64,000 nucleotides of DNA from Comamonas flocculans. GTDB lineage: Bacteria > Pseudomonadota > Gammaproteobacteria > Burkholderiales > Burkholderiaceae_C. The notes beneath the pieces are model-generated. The model was not told where the DNA came from. It ran no database searches and saw only the letters and a list, made by a program, of their open reading frames with translations. A program made the position numbers and the translations under genes. Shown here one piece after another: positions 30,531 to 39,317 of this stretch. The DNA lies in the NCBI RefSeq assembly GCF_007954405.1, contig NZ_CP042344.1, positions 2,914,001 to 2,978,000 on the forward strand, read 5' to 3'. How positions within the stretch are numbered: position 1 is the stretch's first letter; each line of letters opens with the position of its first letter.

Positions 30531-31163
30531 ATGGCGGCATTGCGCAAATGGCTGTTTTCCGGCCTGCTGGTGATCGTTCCGGTGATCATCACCGCCTGGG
30601 TGCTGACCTGGGTGGTGGGGCTGCTGGACCAGACGCTGGAGATCCTGCCCGAGGCCTGGCAGCCGGACCGGCTGCTGGGCTTTCACGTGCCGGGCTTTGG
30701 CGTGGTGCTCACGCTGCTCATCCTGCTCGTCGTCGGGGCGCTGGCCAGCAATTTCTTCGGCCGCAAGCTGGTGGCCATGGGCGACGCGCTGGTCAGCCGC
30801 ATTCCGGTGGTGCGCTCGATCTATTCCAGCGTCAAGCAGGTGTCGGAGACGCTGTTTTCAGAGAGCGGCAACGCCTTTCGCACCGCGGTGCTGGTGCAGT
30901 GGCCGCGCGACGGGGTGTGGACGGTGGCCTTCATCACCGGCCAGCCCAACGGCGAAGTGGCCGGCTACCTGCGCGATGAATTCGTCAGCATCTACGTGCC
31001 CACCACGCCGAACCCGACCAGCGGCTACTTCGTGCTCATGCGCAAGAGCGAATGCATCGAGCTGGAAATGAGCATCGACGAGGCGCTCAAGTACATTGTC
31101 TCGATGGGGGTCGTGGCGCCACCCGACCCGGTGCTGGCCGACGCCAGCCGCGTCACCGAATGA
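30531..31163 (+). CDS. DUF502 membrane protein
   Basis: A 210-residue inner-membrane protein of the DUF502 family. Two membrane segments ([20 protein letters not shown] and [20 protein letters not shown]) are followed by the conserved [19 protein letters not shown] and [14 protein letters not shown]. Function unknown. It is 12 bases after the FmdB gene and 41 before aspS, so most likely one transcript. Confidence 0.9.
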   Translation: MAALRKWLFSGLLVIVPVIITAWVLTWVVGLLDQTLEILPEAWQPDRLLGFHVPGFGVVLTLLILLVVGALASNFFGRKLVAMGDALVSRIPVVRSIYSSVKQVSETLFSESGNAFRTAVLVQWPRDGVWTVAFITGQPNGEVAGYLRDEFVSIYVPTTPNPTSGYFVLMRKSECIELEMSIDEALKYIVSMGVVAPPDPVLADASRVTE

Positions 31164-31204
31164 CCGACAGCGCGCCCCACGGCGGGCGCAGGAAGAAAAA
31201 CACC

Positions 31205-33001
31205 ATGCCCATGCGTTCCCACTACTGCGGTCTCGTGACCGAAGCCCTGATGGGCCAAACCGTCACCCTGTGCGGCTGGGTCAACCGCCGCCGCGACCAC
31301 GGCGGCGTGATCTTCATCGACCTGCGCGACCGCGAAGGCTATGTGCAGGTGGTCTGCGACCCCGACCGCCCCGAGATGTTCAGGACCGCCGAGGGCATCC
31401 GCAACGAGTTCTGCCTGCAGATCAAGGGCCTGGTGCGCGCGCGCCCCGAGGGCACGACCAACGACAAGCTCAAAAGCGGCCAGATCGAGGTGCTGTGCCA
31501 TGAGCTCACGGTGCTCAACCCCTCGGTCACGCCGCCCTTCCAGATGGACGACGACAACCTGTCGGAGACCACGCGCCTCACGCACCGCGTGATGGACCTG
31601 CGCCGCCCGGTGATGCAGCGCAACATGATGCTGCGCTACAAAACCGCGATCCAGGTGCGCAACTTCCTCGACCGGGAAGGCTTCATCGACATCGAAACCC
31701 CCATGCTGGGCAAGAGCACGCCCGAGGGCGCGCGCGACTACCTGGTGCCCAGCCGCGTGCACGACGGCCAGTTCTACGCGCTGCCGCAGTCGCCCCAGCT
31801 GTACAAGCAAATGCTGATGGTGGCGGGCTACGACCGCTACTACCAGATCACCAAGTGCTTTCGTGACGAAGACCTGCGCGCCGACCGCCAGCCCGAGTTC
31901 ACGCAGATCGACTGCGAGACCTCCTTCCTCGGCGAAGAGGAAATCCGCGACATCTTCCAGCGCATGATCAAGGAAGTCTTCCAGACCCAGTTGAATGTCG
32001 ATCTGGGCGAGTTCCCCGTCATGCGGTACGCCGAAGCCATGCACCGCTTCGGCTCGGACAAGCCCGATCTGCGCATCTCGCTTGAATTCACCGAACTGAC
32101 CGAGGTGATGCGCGACGTGGACTTCAAGGTCTTCTCCGGCCCGGCCACCACGCCCGGCGGGCGCGTGGTGGCCCTGCGCGTGCCCGGCGGCGCGCAGATC
32201 TCGCGCGGGGAGATCGACGGCTACACCGACTTCGTCAAGATCTACGGCGCCAAGGGCCTGGCCTGGATCAAGGTCAATGAAGTGGCCAAGGGCAGGGAAG
32301 GGCTGCAGTCGCCCATCGTCAAGAACCTGCACGACGCGGCCATTGCCGAGATCTTGAAGCGCAGCGGCGCGCAGGACGGCGACCTGATCTTCTTCGGCGC
32401 GGACAAGGCCAAGATCGTCAACGACAGCATCGGCGCGCTGCGCCTGAAGGTGGGCCTGAGCGAGTTCGGCCGCAAGCACGGCCTGTTCGAAGACCGCTGG
32501 GCGCCGCTGTGGGTGGTGGACTTCCCGATGTTCGAGCACGACGACGAGGAAGACCGCTGGACGGCCGTGCACCACCCCTTCACCAGCCCCAAGGACGGGC
32601 ACGAAGACCTGATGCAAACCGACCCCGGCGCCTGCCTCTCCAAGGCCTACGACATGGTGCTCAACGGCTGGGAACTGGGCGGCGGCTCGGTGCGTATCCA
32701 CCGCGCCGAGGTGCAGAGCAAGGTGTTTTCCGCCCTCAAGATCGGCCCCGAGGAGGCGCGCGCCAAGTTCGGCTACCTGCTCGATGCGCTGCAATACGGC
32801 GCGCCGCCGCACGGCGGCCTGGCCTTCGGGCTGGACCGGCTCATCACCCTGATGACCGGCGCCGAATCCATCCGCGACGTGATCGCCTTCCCCAAGACCC
32901 AGCGCGCCCAGGACCTGCTGACCCAGGCCCCGTCCGAGGTCGATGAAAAGCAGCTGCGCGAGCTGCATATCCGGCTGCGCAATCCGGTGCCGGGGCAGTG
33001 A
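31205..33001 (+). CDS. aspS: Aspartyl-tRNA synthetase
   Basis: A 598-residue class IIb synthetase with the bacterial-type insertion domain. An N-terminal OB fold carries [20 protein letters not shown]. Class II motif 2 is [17 protein letters not shown] and motif 3 is [13 protein letters not shown]. The ATG at 31205 ([11 protein letters not shown]) is preferred; an in-frame ATG at 31160 overlaps the DUF502 stop. The anticodon domain would need comparison to say whether it discriminates Asp from Asn tRNA. Confidence 0.97.
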   Translation: MPMRSHYCGLVTEALMGQTVTLCGWVNRRRDHGGVIFIDLRDREGYVQVVCDPDRPEMFRTAEGIRNEFCLQIKGLVRARPEGTTNDKLKSGQIEVLCHELTVLNPSVTPPFQMDDDNLSETTRLTHRVMDLRRPVMQRNMMLRYKTAIQVRNFLDREGFIDIETPMLGKSTPEGARDYLVPSRVHDGQFYALPQSPQLYKQMLMVAGYDRYYQITKCFRDEDLRADRQPEFTQIDCETSFLGEEEIRDIFQRMIKEVFQTQLNVDLGEFPVMRYAEAMHRFGSDKPDLRISLEFTELTEVMRDVDFKVFSGPATTPGGRVVALRVPGGAQISRGEIDGYTDFVKIYGAKGLAWIKVNEVAKGREGLQSPIVKNLHDAAIAEILKRSGAQDGDLIFFGADKAKIVNDSIGALRLKVGLSEFGRKHGLFEDRWAPLWVVDFPMFEHDDEEDRWTAVHHPFTSPKDGHEDLMQTDPGACLSKAYDMVLNGWELGGGSVRIHRAEVQSKVFSALKIGPEEARAKFGYLLDALQYGAPPHGGLAFGLDRLITLMTGAESIRDVIAFPKTQRAQDLLTQAPSEVDEKQLRELHIRLRNPVPGQ

Positions 33002-33027
33002 ACCGGGGTCAAGACTACTGAAAAGAG

Positions 33028-33112
33028 AGCTGCTCGCGCTTGTCATACAACGATTTCAGATATAAAACTATTTGAAATCGTTTGTTGACAGGCGCTGACA
33101 GCTATTTTTTTT
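33028..33112 (+). terminator. Large terminator hairpin after aspS
   Basis: Arms 33028-33058 and 33073-33103 form a 31-bp imperfect inverted repeat. The inner 10 bp (AACGATTTCA/TGAAATCGTT) are perfect, with a 14-base AT-rich loop. It is followed by a run of eight T at 33105-33112. The outer arm AGCTGCTCGCGCTTG matches the half-site of the dispersed repeat, so this looks like a repeat opened up by an AT-rich palindrome. Confidence 0.75.
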
Positions 33113-33242
33113 GAATACTCAAGGTTTGCCGTGAGATGTGCGTCGAGAACGAGCGTGTAGTGGCAAACATTGTGTCCGCCACGCGCTATGCCGAGCTGAC
33201 GGCACGGGAGCAGCAGAAAAGCCTGGCCCCCCAGCGCAAGCG

Positions 33243-33353
33243 TGAATTCAACGAGACCTACAAGGCTGGATTGCCGAACAAAATGCCCATCATGAGGCAC
33301 ATGGCCTGTGGTGCGACGGCTGGGTGTCTTGGCAAGAGCCCGGGCGGCGCTGA
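33243..33353 (+). pseudogene. CcdA antitoxin remnant
   Basis: In the frame immediately upstream of and abutting the ccdB start, about 36 codons read like the end of CcdA: GWIAEQNAHHEAHGLWCDGW. An in-frame stop at 33243 and the lack of a start codon mean no intact antitoxin is encoded in this frame. The N-terminal half is not recognisable in any frame. Confidence 0.5.
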
Positions 33354-33671
33354 ATGACGCAGTTCGACGCTTGCGTGAATCCGCAGCCGGGTTCACGCCA
33401 ATTCATCCCCTGTGTGCTGGATGTGCAAAGCGCACTGACCGACCAGTTGGGCACCCGGCTGGTGGTGCCGTTGTCACGGGTGGGCGTGAAGCAGGTGCGC
33501 TTGCCCACCAAGCTGTGCCCCGTGCTGGAGGTGGTTGGCGAGCCACTGGTGCTGATGCCACATCTGGCGGCACCCATGCCGGTGCGGCTGTTGAAGCAGC
33601 CTGTGGGCTCGCTGGCCTCCAGGGCCGCAGAAATCACCAGCGCGATGGATGAGGTGCTCAGCGGGTTTTGA
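33354..33671 (+). CDS. ccdB: CcdB-like toxin
   Basis: A 105-residue protein of the CcdB/MazF-like fold family that poisons DNA gyrase. Matching stretches are FIPCVLDVQSALTDQLGTRL, VVPLSR, CPVLEVVGEPLVLMPHLAA and a C-terminal DEVLSGF, the form often seen in chromosomal homologues (the F-plasmid protein ends WGI). The ATG directly abuts the stop of a CcdA-like frame, as expected of a ccdAB pair. That partner looks broken, so this may be an orphan or decayed toxin. Confidence 0.78.
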   Translation: MTQFDACVNPQPGSRQFIPCVLDVQSALTDQLGTRLVVPLSRVGVKQVRLPTKLCPVLEVVGEPLVLMPHLAAPMPVRLLKQPVGSLASRAAEITSAMDEVLSGF

Positions 33672-33713
33672 GTTCCAGCGGCAATCCGGGCTGCGCGCAC
33701 CGCCGGTCAGCAC

Positions 33714-34589
33714 TCACTTCGGCAGCGCAATGTATTCCTCCCCATCCCCCACCACCTTGGGAAAGCGCTGCTGCACCCAATCCTCGCGCGCCTGCTGGAT
33801 GCGCTCCTTGCTGCTGGCGACGAAATTCCAGTCGATGAAGCGCTGCCCCACGCTGTCGCCGCCGATGAGGGCAAGCCGTGCGGTGCCGCCGGCCTGAACG
33901 TGGCTTGCAGTGCGGCTGTCCACGATGGCCAGCGCGTGCTCGGGCACGATGGTCTCGCCCACGCGCAGGCTGCCGCTGGCGGTGTAGATGGCCAGTTCGG
34001 TCGCGTGCGGCAGGGGCAGGCTTTGGCCGGCTTGCAGTTCGGCCTCGGCGTACAGCGCACCGGCATAGGTGGGCACGGGCGACTGAACGCCCCAGGCGGC
34101 GCCCATCATTACGCGGGCCGGCACCCCGGCCAGTTCCACACGCGGCAGGGTCTGGGCGGCGTAGTGGTGAAAGGCGGGGGCGCAGTCTTCGTCCGCTTCG
34201 GGCAGCGCCAGCCAGAGCTGCAGGCCGTGCAGGCGATGGGCGCTGGCGCGCACCTCGGGCCTTTCGCGTTCGGAATGGGTGATGCCGCGCCCGGCGACCA
34301 TCAGGTTGATGTCCCCCGGCGTGATGGCCTGGGTGTTGCCCAGGCTGTCGCGGTGCAGGATTTCGCCCTCGAAGAGGTAGGTCACCGTGGCCAGGCCGAT
34401 GTGCGGGTGCGGGCGCACGTTGATGCCGTCGCCGGGCTTGAAGTCGGCCGGCCCCATGTGGTCAAGGAAGATCCACGGCCCCACGGTCTTGCGCCGCGCC
34501 GTGGGCAGCAGGCGGCGCACGGAAAAACCGTCCAGCGGCCGCTTGCGCGCGGTGATGATCTCGATCACCCCATCTTTCGGATCCGGCAT
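33714..34589 (-). CDS. Pirin family protein, copy 1
   Basis: A 291-residue bicupin of the pirin family. The metal-binding region is NVRPHPHIGLATVTYLFEGE (His residues about 60-64) with GDINLMVAGRGITHSER. Some pirins are quercetinases, others regulators; role here unknown. A good GGAGA Shine-Dalgarno precedes the ATG at 34589. It lies 14 bases after a second pirin gene of identical length, so the pair is probably a tandem duplication expressed together. Confidence 0.9.
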   Translation of the reverse strand: MPDPKDGVIEIITARKRPLDGFSVRRLLPTARRKTVGPWIFLDHMGPADFKPGDGINVRPHPHIGLATVTYLFEGEILHRDSLGNTQAITPGDINLMVAGRGITHSERERPEVRASAHRLHGLQLWLALPEADEDCAPAFHHYAAQTLPRVELAGVPARVMMGAAWGVQSPVPTYAGALYAEAELQAGQSLPLPHATELAIYTASGSLRVGETIVPEHALAIVDSRTASHVQAGGTARLALIGGDSVGQRFIDWNFVASSKERIQQAREDWVQQRFPKVVGDGEEYIALPK

Positions 34590-34603
34590 GGCACTTGTCT
34601 CCT

Positions 34604-35479
34604 TCAGGCCTTGGCGGTGCGCGGCATCTCGCCGAAATGGCCACCTTGCAGGTCGATGAAGGCCTGGCGGATTTCCGCCTCGGTGTTCATCACGAAGGGG
34701 CCGTAGGCGGCGATGGGCTCGGCGATGGGCTCGCCGCTGAGCACCAGCAGATGGGTTTCTTCCAGCGCCTTGAGCGTGGCCCCGCTGCCCGCGCGGCTCA
34801 GGTGCACGGTCTGCGCGTCGGTGGCTTGTGCGCCATCGAGCTCGATCCGGCCTTGCAGCACGACCACGGCGCTGCTCCAGCCCTCGGGCAGGGGAAGATC
34901 GACCGTGCCACCGGCCTTGAGCCGTACGTCCCACACCTGCATGGGCGTGAAGGTGCGCGCCGGGCCGCGCTGGCCCTGCAGCTCGCCCGCGATGATGCGC
35001 GCGCTGCCCGCACCGCCCGCGAGCTGCACGGTGGGAATCTGCGCCGCCGTGATGCCCTGGTAGCCGGGCGCGGCACGCTTGTCCCTGGCCGGCAGGTTGA
35101 CCCAGAGCTGGGCCATCTCGAATTTGCCGCCCTTGCGCGCCCATTCGCGCCCATGGAATTCCTCGTGCAGGATGCCGCTGGCGGCGGTCATCCACTGCAC
35201 GTCGCCCGGGCCTATGGTGCCGCCCTGGCCGGTGGAGTCCAGGTGCTCGACCTCGCCGTCGAAGACGATGGTCACGGTCTCGAACCCGCGGTGCGGGTGC
35301 TCGCCCACGCCACGGCGCGCCTCGGTGGGCTCGAACTGCGCCGGGCCGCCGTAGTCCAGCATCAAAAAGGGCGAGAGCAGCGGCGCGTGCTGGTTGTAGT
35401 TGAAAAGCGTGCGCACCGGAAAGCCGTCGCCCACCCAATGCCCGCGCGGGGCGCTCCAGATCTGCTCGACATGTTTCAT
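34604..35479 (-). CDS. Pirin family protein, copy 2
   Basis: A 291-residue pirin. The cupin signature is GVGEHPHRGFETVTIVFDGE, followed by GGTIGPGDVQWMTAASGILH and HEEFHGREWARKGG. The ATG at 35479 (MKHVEQIWSAPRGHWVGDG) is chosen because upstream in-frame codons run into intergenic DNA. This is the promoter-proximal member of the pair. The two copies share layout but differ clearly in sequence. Confidence 0.9.
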   Translation of the reverse strand: MKHVEQIWSAPRGHWVGDGFPVRTLFNYNQHAPLLSPFLMLDYGGPAQFEPTEARRGVGEHPHRGFETVTIVFDGEVEHLDSTGQGGTIGPGDVQWMTAASGILHEEFHGREWARKGGKFEMAQLWVNLPARDKRAAPGYQGITAAQIPTVQLAGGAGSARIIAGELQGQRGPARTFTPMQVWDVRLKAGGTVDLPLPEGWSSAVVVLQGRIELDGAQATDAQTVHLSRAGSGATLKALEETHLLVLSGEPIAEPIAAYGPFVMNTEAEIRQAFIDLQGGHFGEMPRTAKA

Positions 35480-35573
35480 GGCAACCTCCATGTCCTGATT
35501 GTGGGATCGGGACGAAAAAAGACTAGGGGGCCCAAGCCGGCCACATTGTCCTGTAGGTGATGCCAATGCGAGC

Positions 35574-36395
35574 TCAGTAGCTGAGGCGCTCGGGCCGGAT
35601 TTCCTGCAGGATGGTCGTTGCTATTTCTTCGATCGATTTGGTGGTGGAAGACAGCCAGCGTATGCCCGAGCGGCGCATCATGGCCTCGGCCTCGTGCACC
35701 TCGGCGCGGCAGTTGTCCAGGCTGGCGTAGCGCGAGCCGGGGCGGCGTTCGCTGCGGATCTCCGATAGGCGCTGCGGGCTGATCGTCAACCCGAAGATCT
35801 TGCTGCGAAACGGCAGCAGCGCGGAGGGCAGCTGCTTGCGCTCGAAGTCTTCGGGTATCAAGGGGTAGTTGGCCGCCTTCAGCCCATGCTGCATTGCCAG
35901 GTACAGACTGGTGGGCGTCTTGCCGCTGCGGCTCACGCCCACCAGGATCACGTCGGCGCCCGCCAGGTCGTCGTGCGTCTGGCCGTCGTCGTGCGCCAGG
36001 CTGAAGTTGATCGCCTCGATGCGGTCGTGGTATTCCTTGTTCTGGCTGATGTCCGAGAAGCGCCCCACGCGGTGGTGGCTCTTCATGCCGAGCTCGTCCT
36101 CCAGCGGCCGCACGAAGGTGCCGAACATGTCCAGCAGCATGCCCTTGCAGCCCTGCTGGATGACCTTGAGCACCGGCATGTCCACCAGCGTGGTGAAGAC
36201 GATGGGGCGGTTGGCCTCCTGCTGCGCCGTGTGGTTGATCTGGCGCACCACCTGGTGGGCCTTGTCCTCCGAGTCGATGAAGGGCATGCGCACGCGCCGC
36301 GGCTCGATGTCGAACTGCGCCAGGATGGCGTTGCCGAAGGTCTCGGCAGTGATGCCGGTGCTGTCGGAGACGAAAAACACGGTGCGTGGGGTCAT
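35574..36395 (-). CDS. ppsR: PEP synthase regulatory protein PpsR
   Basis: A 273-residue DUF299 protein: a bifunctional ADP-dependent kinase and Pi-dependent phosphorylase that switches PEP synthase off and on. The N-terminus is RTVFFVSDSTGITAETFGNA and the P-loop is GVSRSGKTPTSLYLA at about residue 153. The ATG at 36395 is chosen over an in-frame start 45 bases upstream. It is divergent from ppsA, its expected target. Confidence 0.95.
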   Translation of the reverse strand: MTPRTVFFVSDSTGITAETFGNAILAQFDIEPRRVRMPFIDSEDKAHQVVRQINHTAQQEANRPIVFTTLVDMPVLKVIQQGCKGMLLDMFGTFVRPLEDELGMKSHHRVGRFSDISQNKEYHDRIEAINFSLAHDDGQTHDDLAGADVILVGVSRSGKTPTSLYLAMQHGLKAANYPLIPEDFERKQLPSALLPFRSKIFGLTISPQRLSEIRSERRPGSRYASLDNCRAEVHEAEAMMRRSGIRWLSSTTKSIEEIATTILQEIRPERLSY

Positions 36396-36600
36396 GGATG
36401 CAAAACCTGGGAATGGGGCCGGGAGAGAGGGCAGGCGCAAGCGCGGGGTGCGCCTACAATCGCGCGATTATTCCCATTCCCACCATGCAGTGCGCTGGCC
36501 CATACCTCCAACCACAAAGCCCGATGGCCTGCATGGGTGCGCGTCCACCTGTTCGTGAAGGTGCGGCGGCAGGCCCGGTTTCAACTTCTGGAGCTTTCCC

Positions 36601-38991
36601 ATGTCTGCACGCTATGAGGCGACCGCCCTGGTCGTACCGTTTGAGAACCTGAGAATGAGCGATGTCGAGGTCGTCGGCGGCAAGAACGCCAGCCTCGGCG
36701 AGATGATCTCGCAACTGCCTGAAGGGCTGCGCGTGCCCACGGGCTTTGCCACCACGGCGCATGCGTTTCGCGAATTTTTGAAGCACGAAGGCCTGCACGC
36801 GCGCATCAGTGCGCGCCTGGCGGCGCTGGACGTGGACGACGTGCGCGCGCTGGCCGCCGCGGGTGCCGAAATCCGCGGCTGGGTGGAGAGCCAGCCCTTT
36901 CCGGCCGAGCTGGAAAAGGCCGTGCGCGAGGCCTTTGCCCGGCTTTCCGGCGGCAGCGCCCAGGCCAGCTTCGCGGTGCGCAGCTCGGCCACGGCCGAGG
37001 ACCTGCCTGATGCCTCCTTCGCCGGACAGCAGGAAACCTTCCTCAACGTCGTCGGCATCGATCAAGTCCTGCACAAGATGAAGGAGGTCTTTGCCAGCCT
37101 GTACAACGACCGTGCCATCAGCTACCGCGTGCACAAGGGCTTTGCGCACGACGTGGTGGCACTGTCGGCGGGCGTGCAGCGCATGGTGCGCTCCGACCTG
37201 GGCGCGGCGGGGGTGATGTTCACCATAGATACCGAATCCGGCTTCGAGGACGTGGTGTTCATCACCTCCAGCTATGGTCTGGGCGAGACGGTGGTGCAGG
37301 GCGCCGTGAACCCCGACGAGTTCTACGTGCACAAGCCCATGCTGCGCGCGGGCAAGCGCGCGGTGATCCGGCGCAACCTGGGCTCCAAGCTGATCCAGAT
37401 GGTGTTTGCCACGGACGAGGAGCGGGCGGCCAGCGGCAAGCTGGTCAGAACCACCGAGGTCGTGGCCGAGCAGCGCAACCGCTATTCCCTGAGCGACGCC
37501 GAGGTGGAGCAACTGGCCCATTACGCCCTGGTCATCGAGCAGCACTACGGCCGTCCCATGGACATCGAGTGGGGCAAGGACGGCCAGGACGGCCAGCTCT
37601 ACATCCTGCAGGCGCGACCCGAGACGGTGAAGAGCCAGACCAAGGGCCAGGCCGAGCAGCGCTTCAAGCTCAAGAGCTCGGGCGCGGTGCTGGTCGAAGG
37701 CCGCGCCATCGGCCAGAAGATAGGCACCGGCCCGGTGCGCCTGGTGCACAGCATTGCCGAGATGGACACGGTGCAGGCGGGCGACGTGCTGGTCACCGAC
37801 ATGACCGACCCCAACTGGGAACCGGTGATGAAGAAGGCCAGCGCCATCGTCACCAACCGCGGCGGGCGCACCTGCCACGCGGCCATCATCGCGCGCGAGC
37901 TGGGCATTCCCGCCGTGGTCGGCTGCGGCGACGCGACCGAGCTGCTCAAGGACGGCACGCTGGTGACGGTGAGTTGCGCCGAAGGCGACACCGGCAAGAT
38001 CTACGACGGCCTGCTGGAAACCGAGGTCACCGAGGTGCAGCGCGGCGAGATGCCGAAGATCGCCACCAAGATCATGATGAACGTCGGCAACCCCCAGCTG
38101 GCTTTCGATTTTGCGCAGTTGCCCAATGAGGGTGTGGGCCTGGCGCGTCTGGAATTCATCATCAACAACAACATCGGCGTGCACCCCAAGGCCATCCTGG
38201 ACTACCCCGCGGTCGATGCCGACCTGAAGAAGGCCGTGGAGAGCGTGGCGCGTGGTCACGCCAGCCCGCGTGCGTTCTATGTGGACAAGGTCGCCGAGGG
38301 CGTGGCGACGATTGCCGCAGCCTTCTGGCCCAAGCCCGTCATCGTGCGCCTGTCGGACTTCAAGAGCAACGAATACCGCAAGCTCATCGGCGGCAGCCGC
38401 TACGAGCCCGAGGAAGAAAACCCCATGCTGGGTTTTCGCGGCGCGGCGCGCTACATCAGCGAAGACTTTGCCGAGGCCTTTGCCATGGAATGCGAGGCCA
38501 TCAAGCGCGTGCGCGGCGAAATGGGCCTGGCCAACGTGCAGGTGATGGTGCCCTTCGTGCGCACGCTGGGCCAGGCCCGGCGCGTGACCGAGCTGCTGGC
38601 CGAGCACGGCCTCAGGCGCGGCGAGAACGAGCTCAAGCTCATCATGATGTGCGAGGTGCCGAGCAACGCGGTACTGGCCAACGAGTTCCTCGAGTTTTTC
38701 GACGGCTTCTCGGTCGGCTCCAACGACCTCACCCAGCTCACCCTGGGGCTGGACCGCGACTCGGGCCTGGAGCTGCTGGCGCACGACTTCGACGAGCGCG
38801 ACCCCGCCGTCAAGGCCTTGCTCAAGCAGGCCATCGCGGCGTGCAAGGCCCAGGACAAGTACGTCGGCATCTGCGGCCAGGGGCCCAGTGACCACCCGGA
38901 CTTCGCGCTGTGGCTGGCGCACGAGGGCATCGCCTCGATTTCGCTCAACCCCGACACCGTGGTCGCCACCTGGCAGCGCCTGGCTGGCTGA
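36601..38991 (+). CDS. ppsA: Phosphoenolpyruvate synthase
   Basis: A 796-residue PEP synthase converting pyruvate and ATP to PEP, AMP and Pi in gluconeogenesis. An N-terminal ATP-grasp domain begins near [12 protein letters not shown]. The phosphohistidine is His426 in [17 protein letters not shown]; the adjacent Thr424 is the family's regulatory phosphorylation site. The C-terminal TIM barrel has [16 protein letters not shown] and [21 protein letters not shown] box lies at 36455-36460 in the shared region with ppsR. Confidence 0.97.
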   Translation: MSARYEATALVVPFENLRMSDVEVVGGKNASLGEMISQLPEGLRVPTGFATTAHAFREFLKHEGLHARISARLAALDVDDVRALAAAGAEIRGWVESQPFPAELEKAVREAFARLSGGSAQASFAVRSSATAEDLPDASFAGQQETFLNVVGIDQVLHKMKEVFASLYNDRAISYRVHKGFAHDVVALSAGVQRMVRSDLGAAGVMFTIDTESGFEDVVFITSSYGLGETVVQGAVNPDEFYVHKPMLRAGKRAVIRRNLGSKLIQMVFATDEERAASGKLVRTTEVVAEQRNRYSLSDAEVEQLAHYALVIEQHYGRPMDIEWGKDGQDGQLYILQARPETVKSQTKGQAEQRFKLKSSGAVLVEGRAIGQKIGTGPVRLVHSIAEMDTVQAGDVLVTDMTDPNWEPVMKKASAIVTNRGGRTCHAAIIARELGIPAVVGCGDATELLKDGTLVTVSCAEGDTGKIYDGLLETEVTEVQRGEMPKIATKIMMNVGNPQLAFDFAQLPNEGVGLARLEFIINNNIGVHPKAILDYPAVDADLKKAVESVARGHASPRAFYVDKVAEGVATIAAAFWPKPVIVRLSDFKSNEYRKLIGGSRYEPEEENPMLGFRGAARYISEDFAEAFAMECEAIKRVRGEMGLANVQVMVPFVRTLGQARRVTELLAEHGLRRGENELKLIMMCEVPSNAVLANEFLEFFDGFSVGSNDLTQLTLGLDRDSGLELLAHDFDERDPAVKALLKQAIAACKAQDKYVGICGQGPSDHPDFALWLAHEGIASISLNPDTVVATWQRLAG

Positions 38992-39002
38992 ACGCCTGCG
39001 CC

Positions 39003-39317
39003 ATGCCCACTTCCACGCCCGACTCCGGCACCGAGCGGGTGGGCGTGCCGCTGGACCCGCAGCTGGCCGATCTGCACCACCTGGGCTTCAAGCTGGTGCT
39101 CTTCGGGGTGTGGTTTGCAGTCTCTTTCGGCGTGAGCTACTTTGCCGAATCGCTGCAGTTCCAGGTTGGCCCCTGGCCCTTCAGCTACTGGGTGGCGGCG
39201 CAGGGCGGGGTGCTGGTCTTCATCCTGCTGACCTGGGTTTACCACCTGGGCATGCGCCACTACGAGCGCAGCGGCAAGGCGAGAGGGCGCGAGCCGGAGC
39301 AGGGACCCCATGGCTGA
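39003..39317 (+). CDS. DUF4212 small symporter subunit
   Basis: A 104-residue membrane protein with two hydrophobic segments (LVLFGVWFAVSFGVSYFA and VAAQGGVLVFILLTWVYHLG). DUF4212 proteins are small partners of the large SSS-family transporter encoded next. The genes overlap by 8 bases, supporting one transport complex. The gene starts 11 bases after ppsA. Confidence 0.9.
   Translation: MPTSTPDSGTERVGVPLDPQLADLHHLGFKLVLFGVWFAVSFGVSYFAESLQFQVGPWPFSYWVAAQGGVLVFILLTWVYHLGMRHYERSGKARGREPEQGPHG

Noticed and set aside
33136..33357. A 73-codon frame upstream of ccdB as the antitoxin
   Set aside because: Its translation does not resemble CcdA. The CcdA-like ending is in a different frame, so I did not call this an antitoxin gene.
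33308..33652. Alternative plus-strand frame within ccdB
   Set aside because: Overlaps the CcdB-like frame completely and has no family match.
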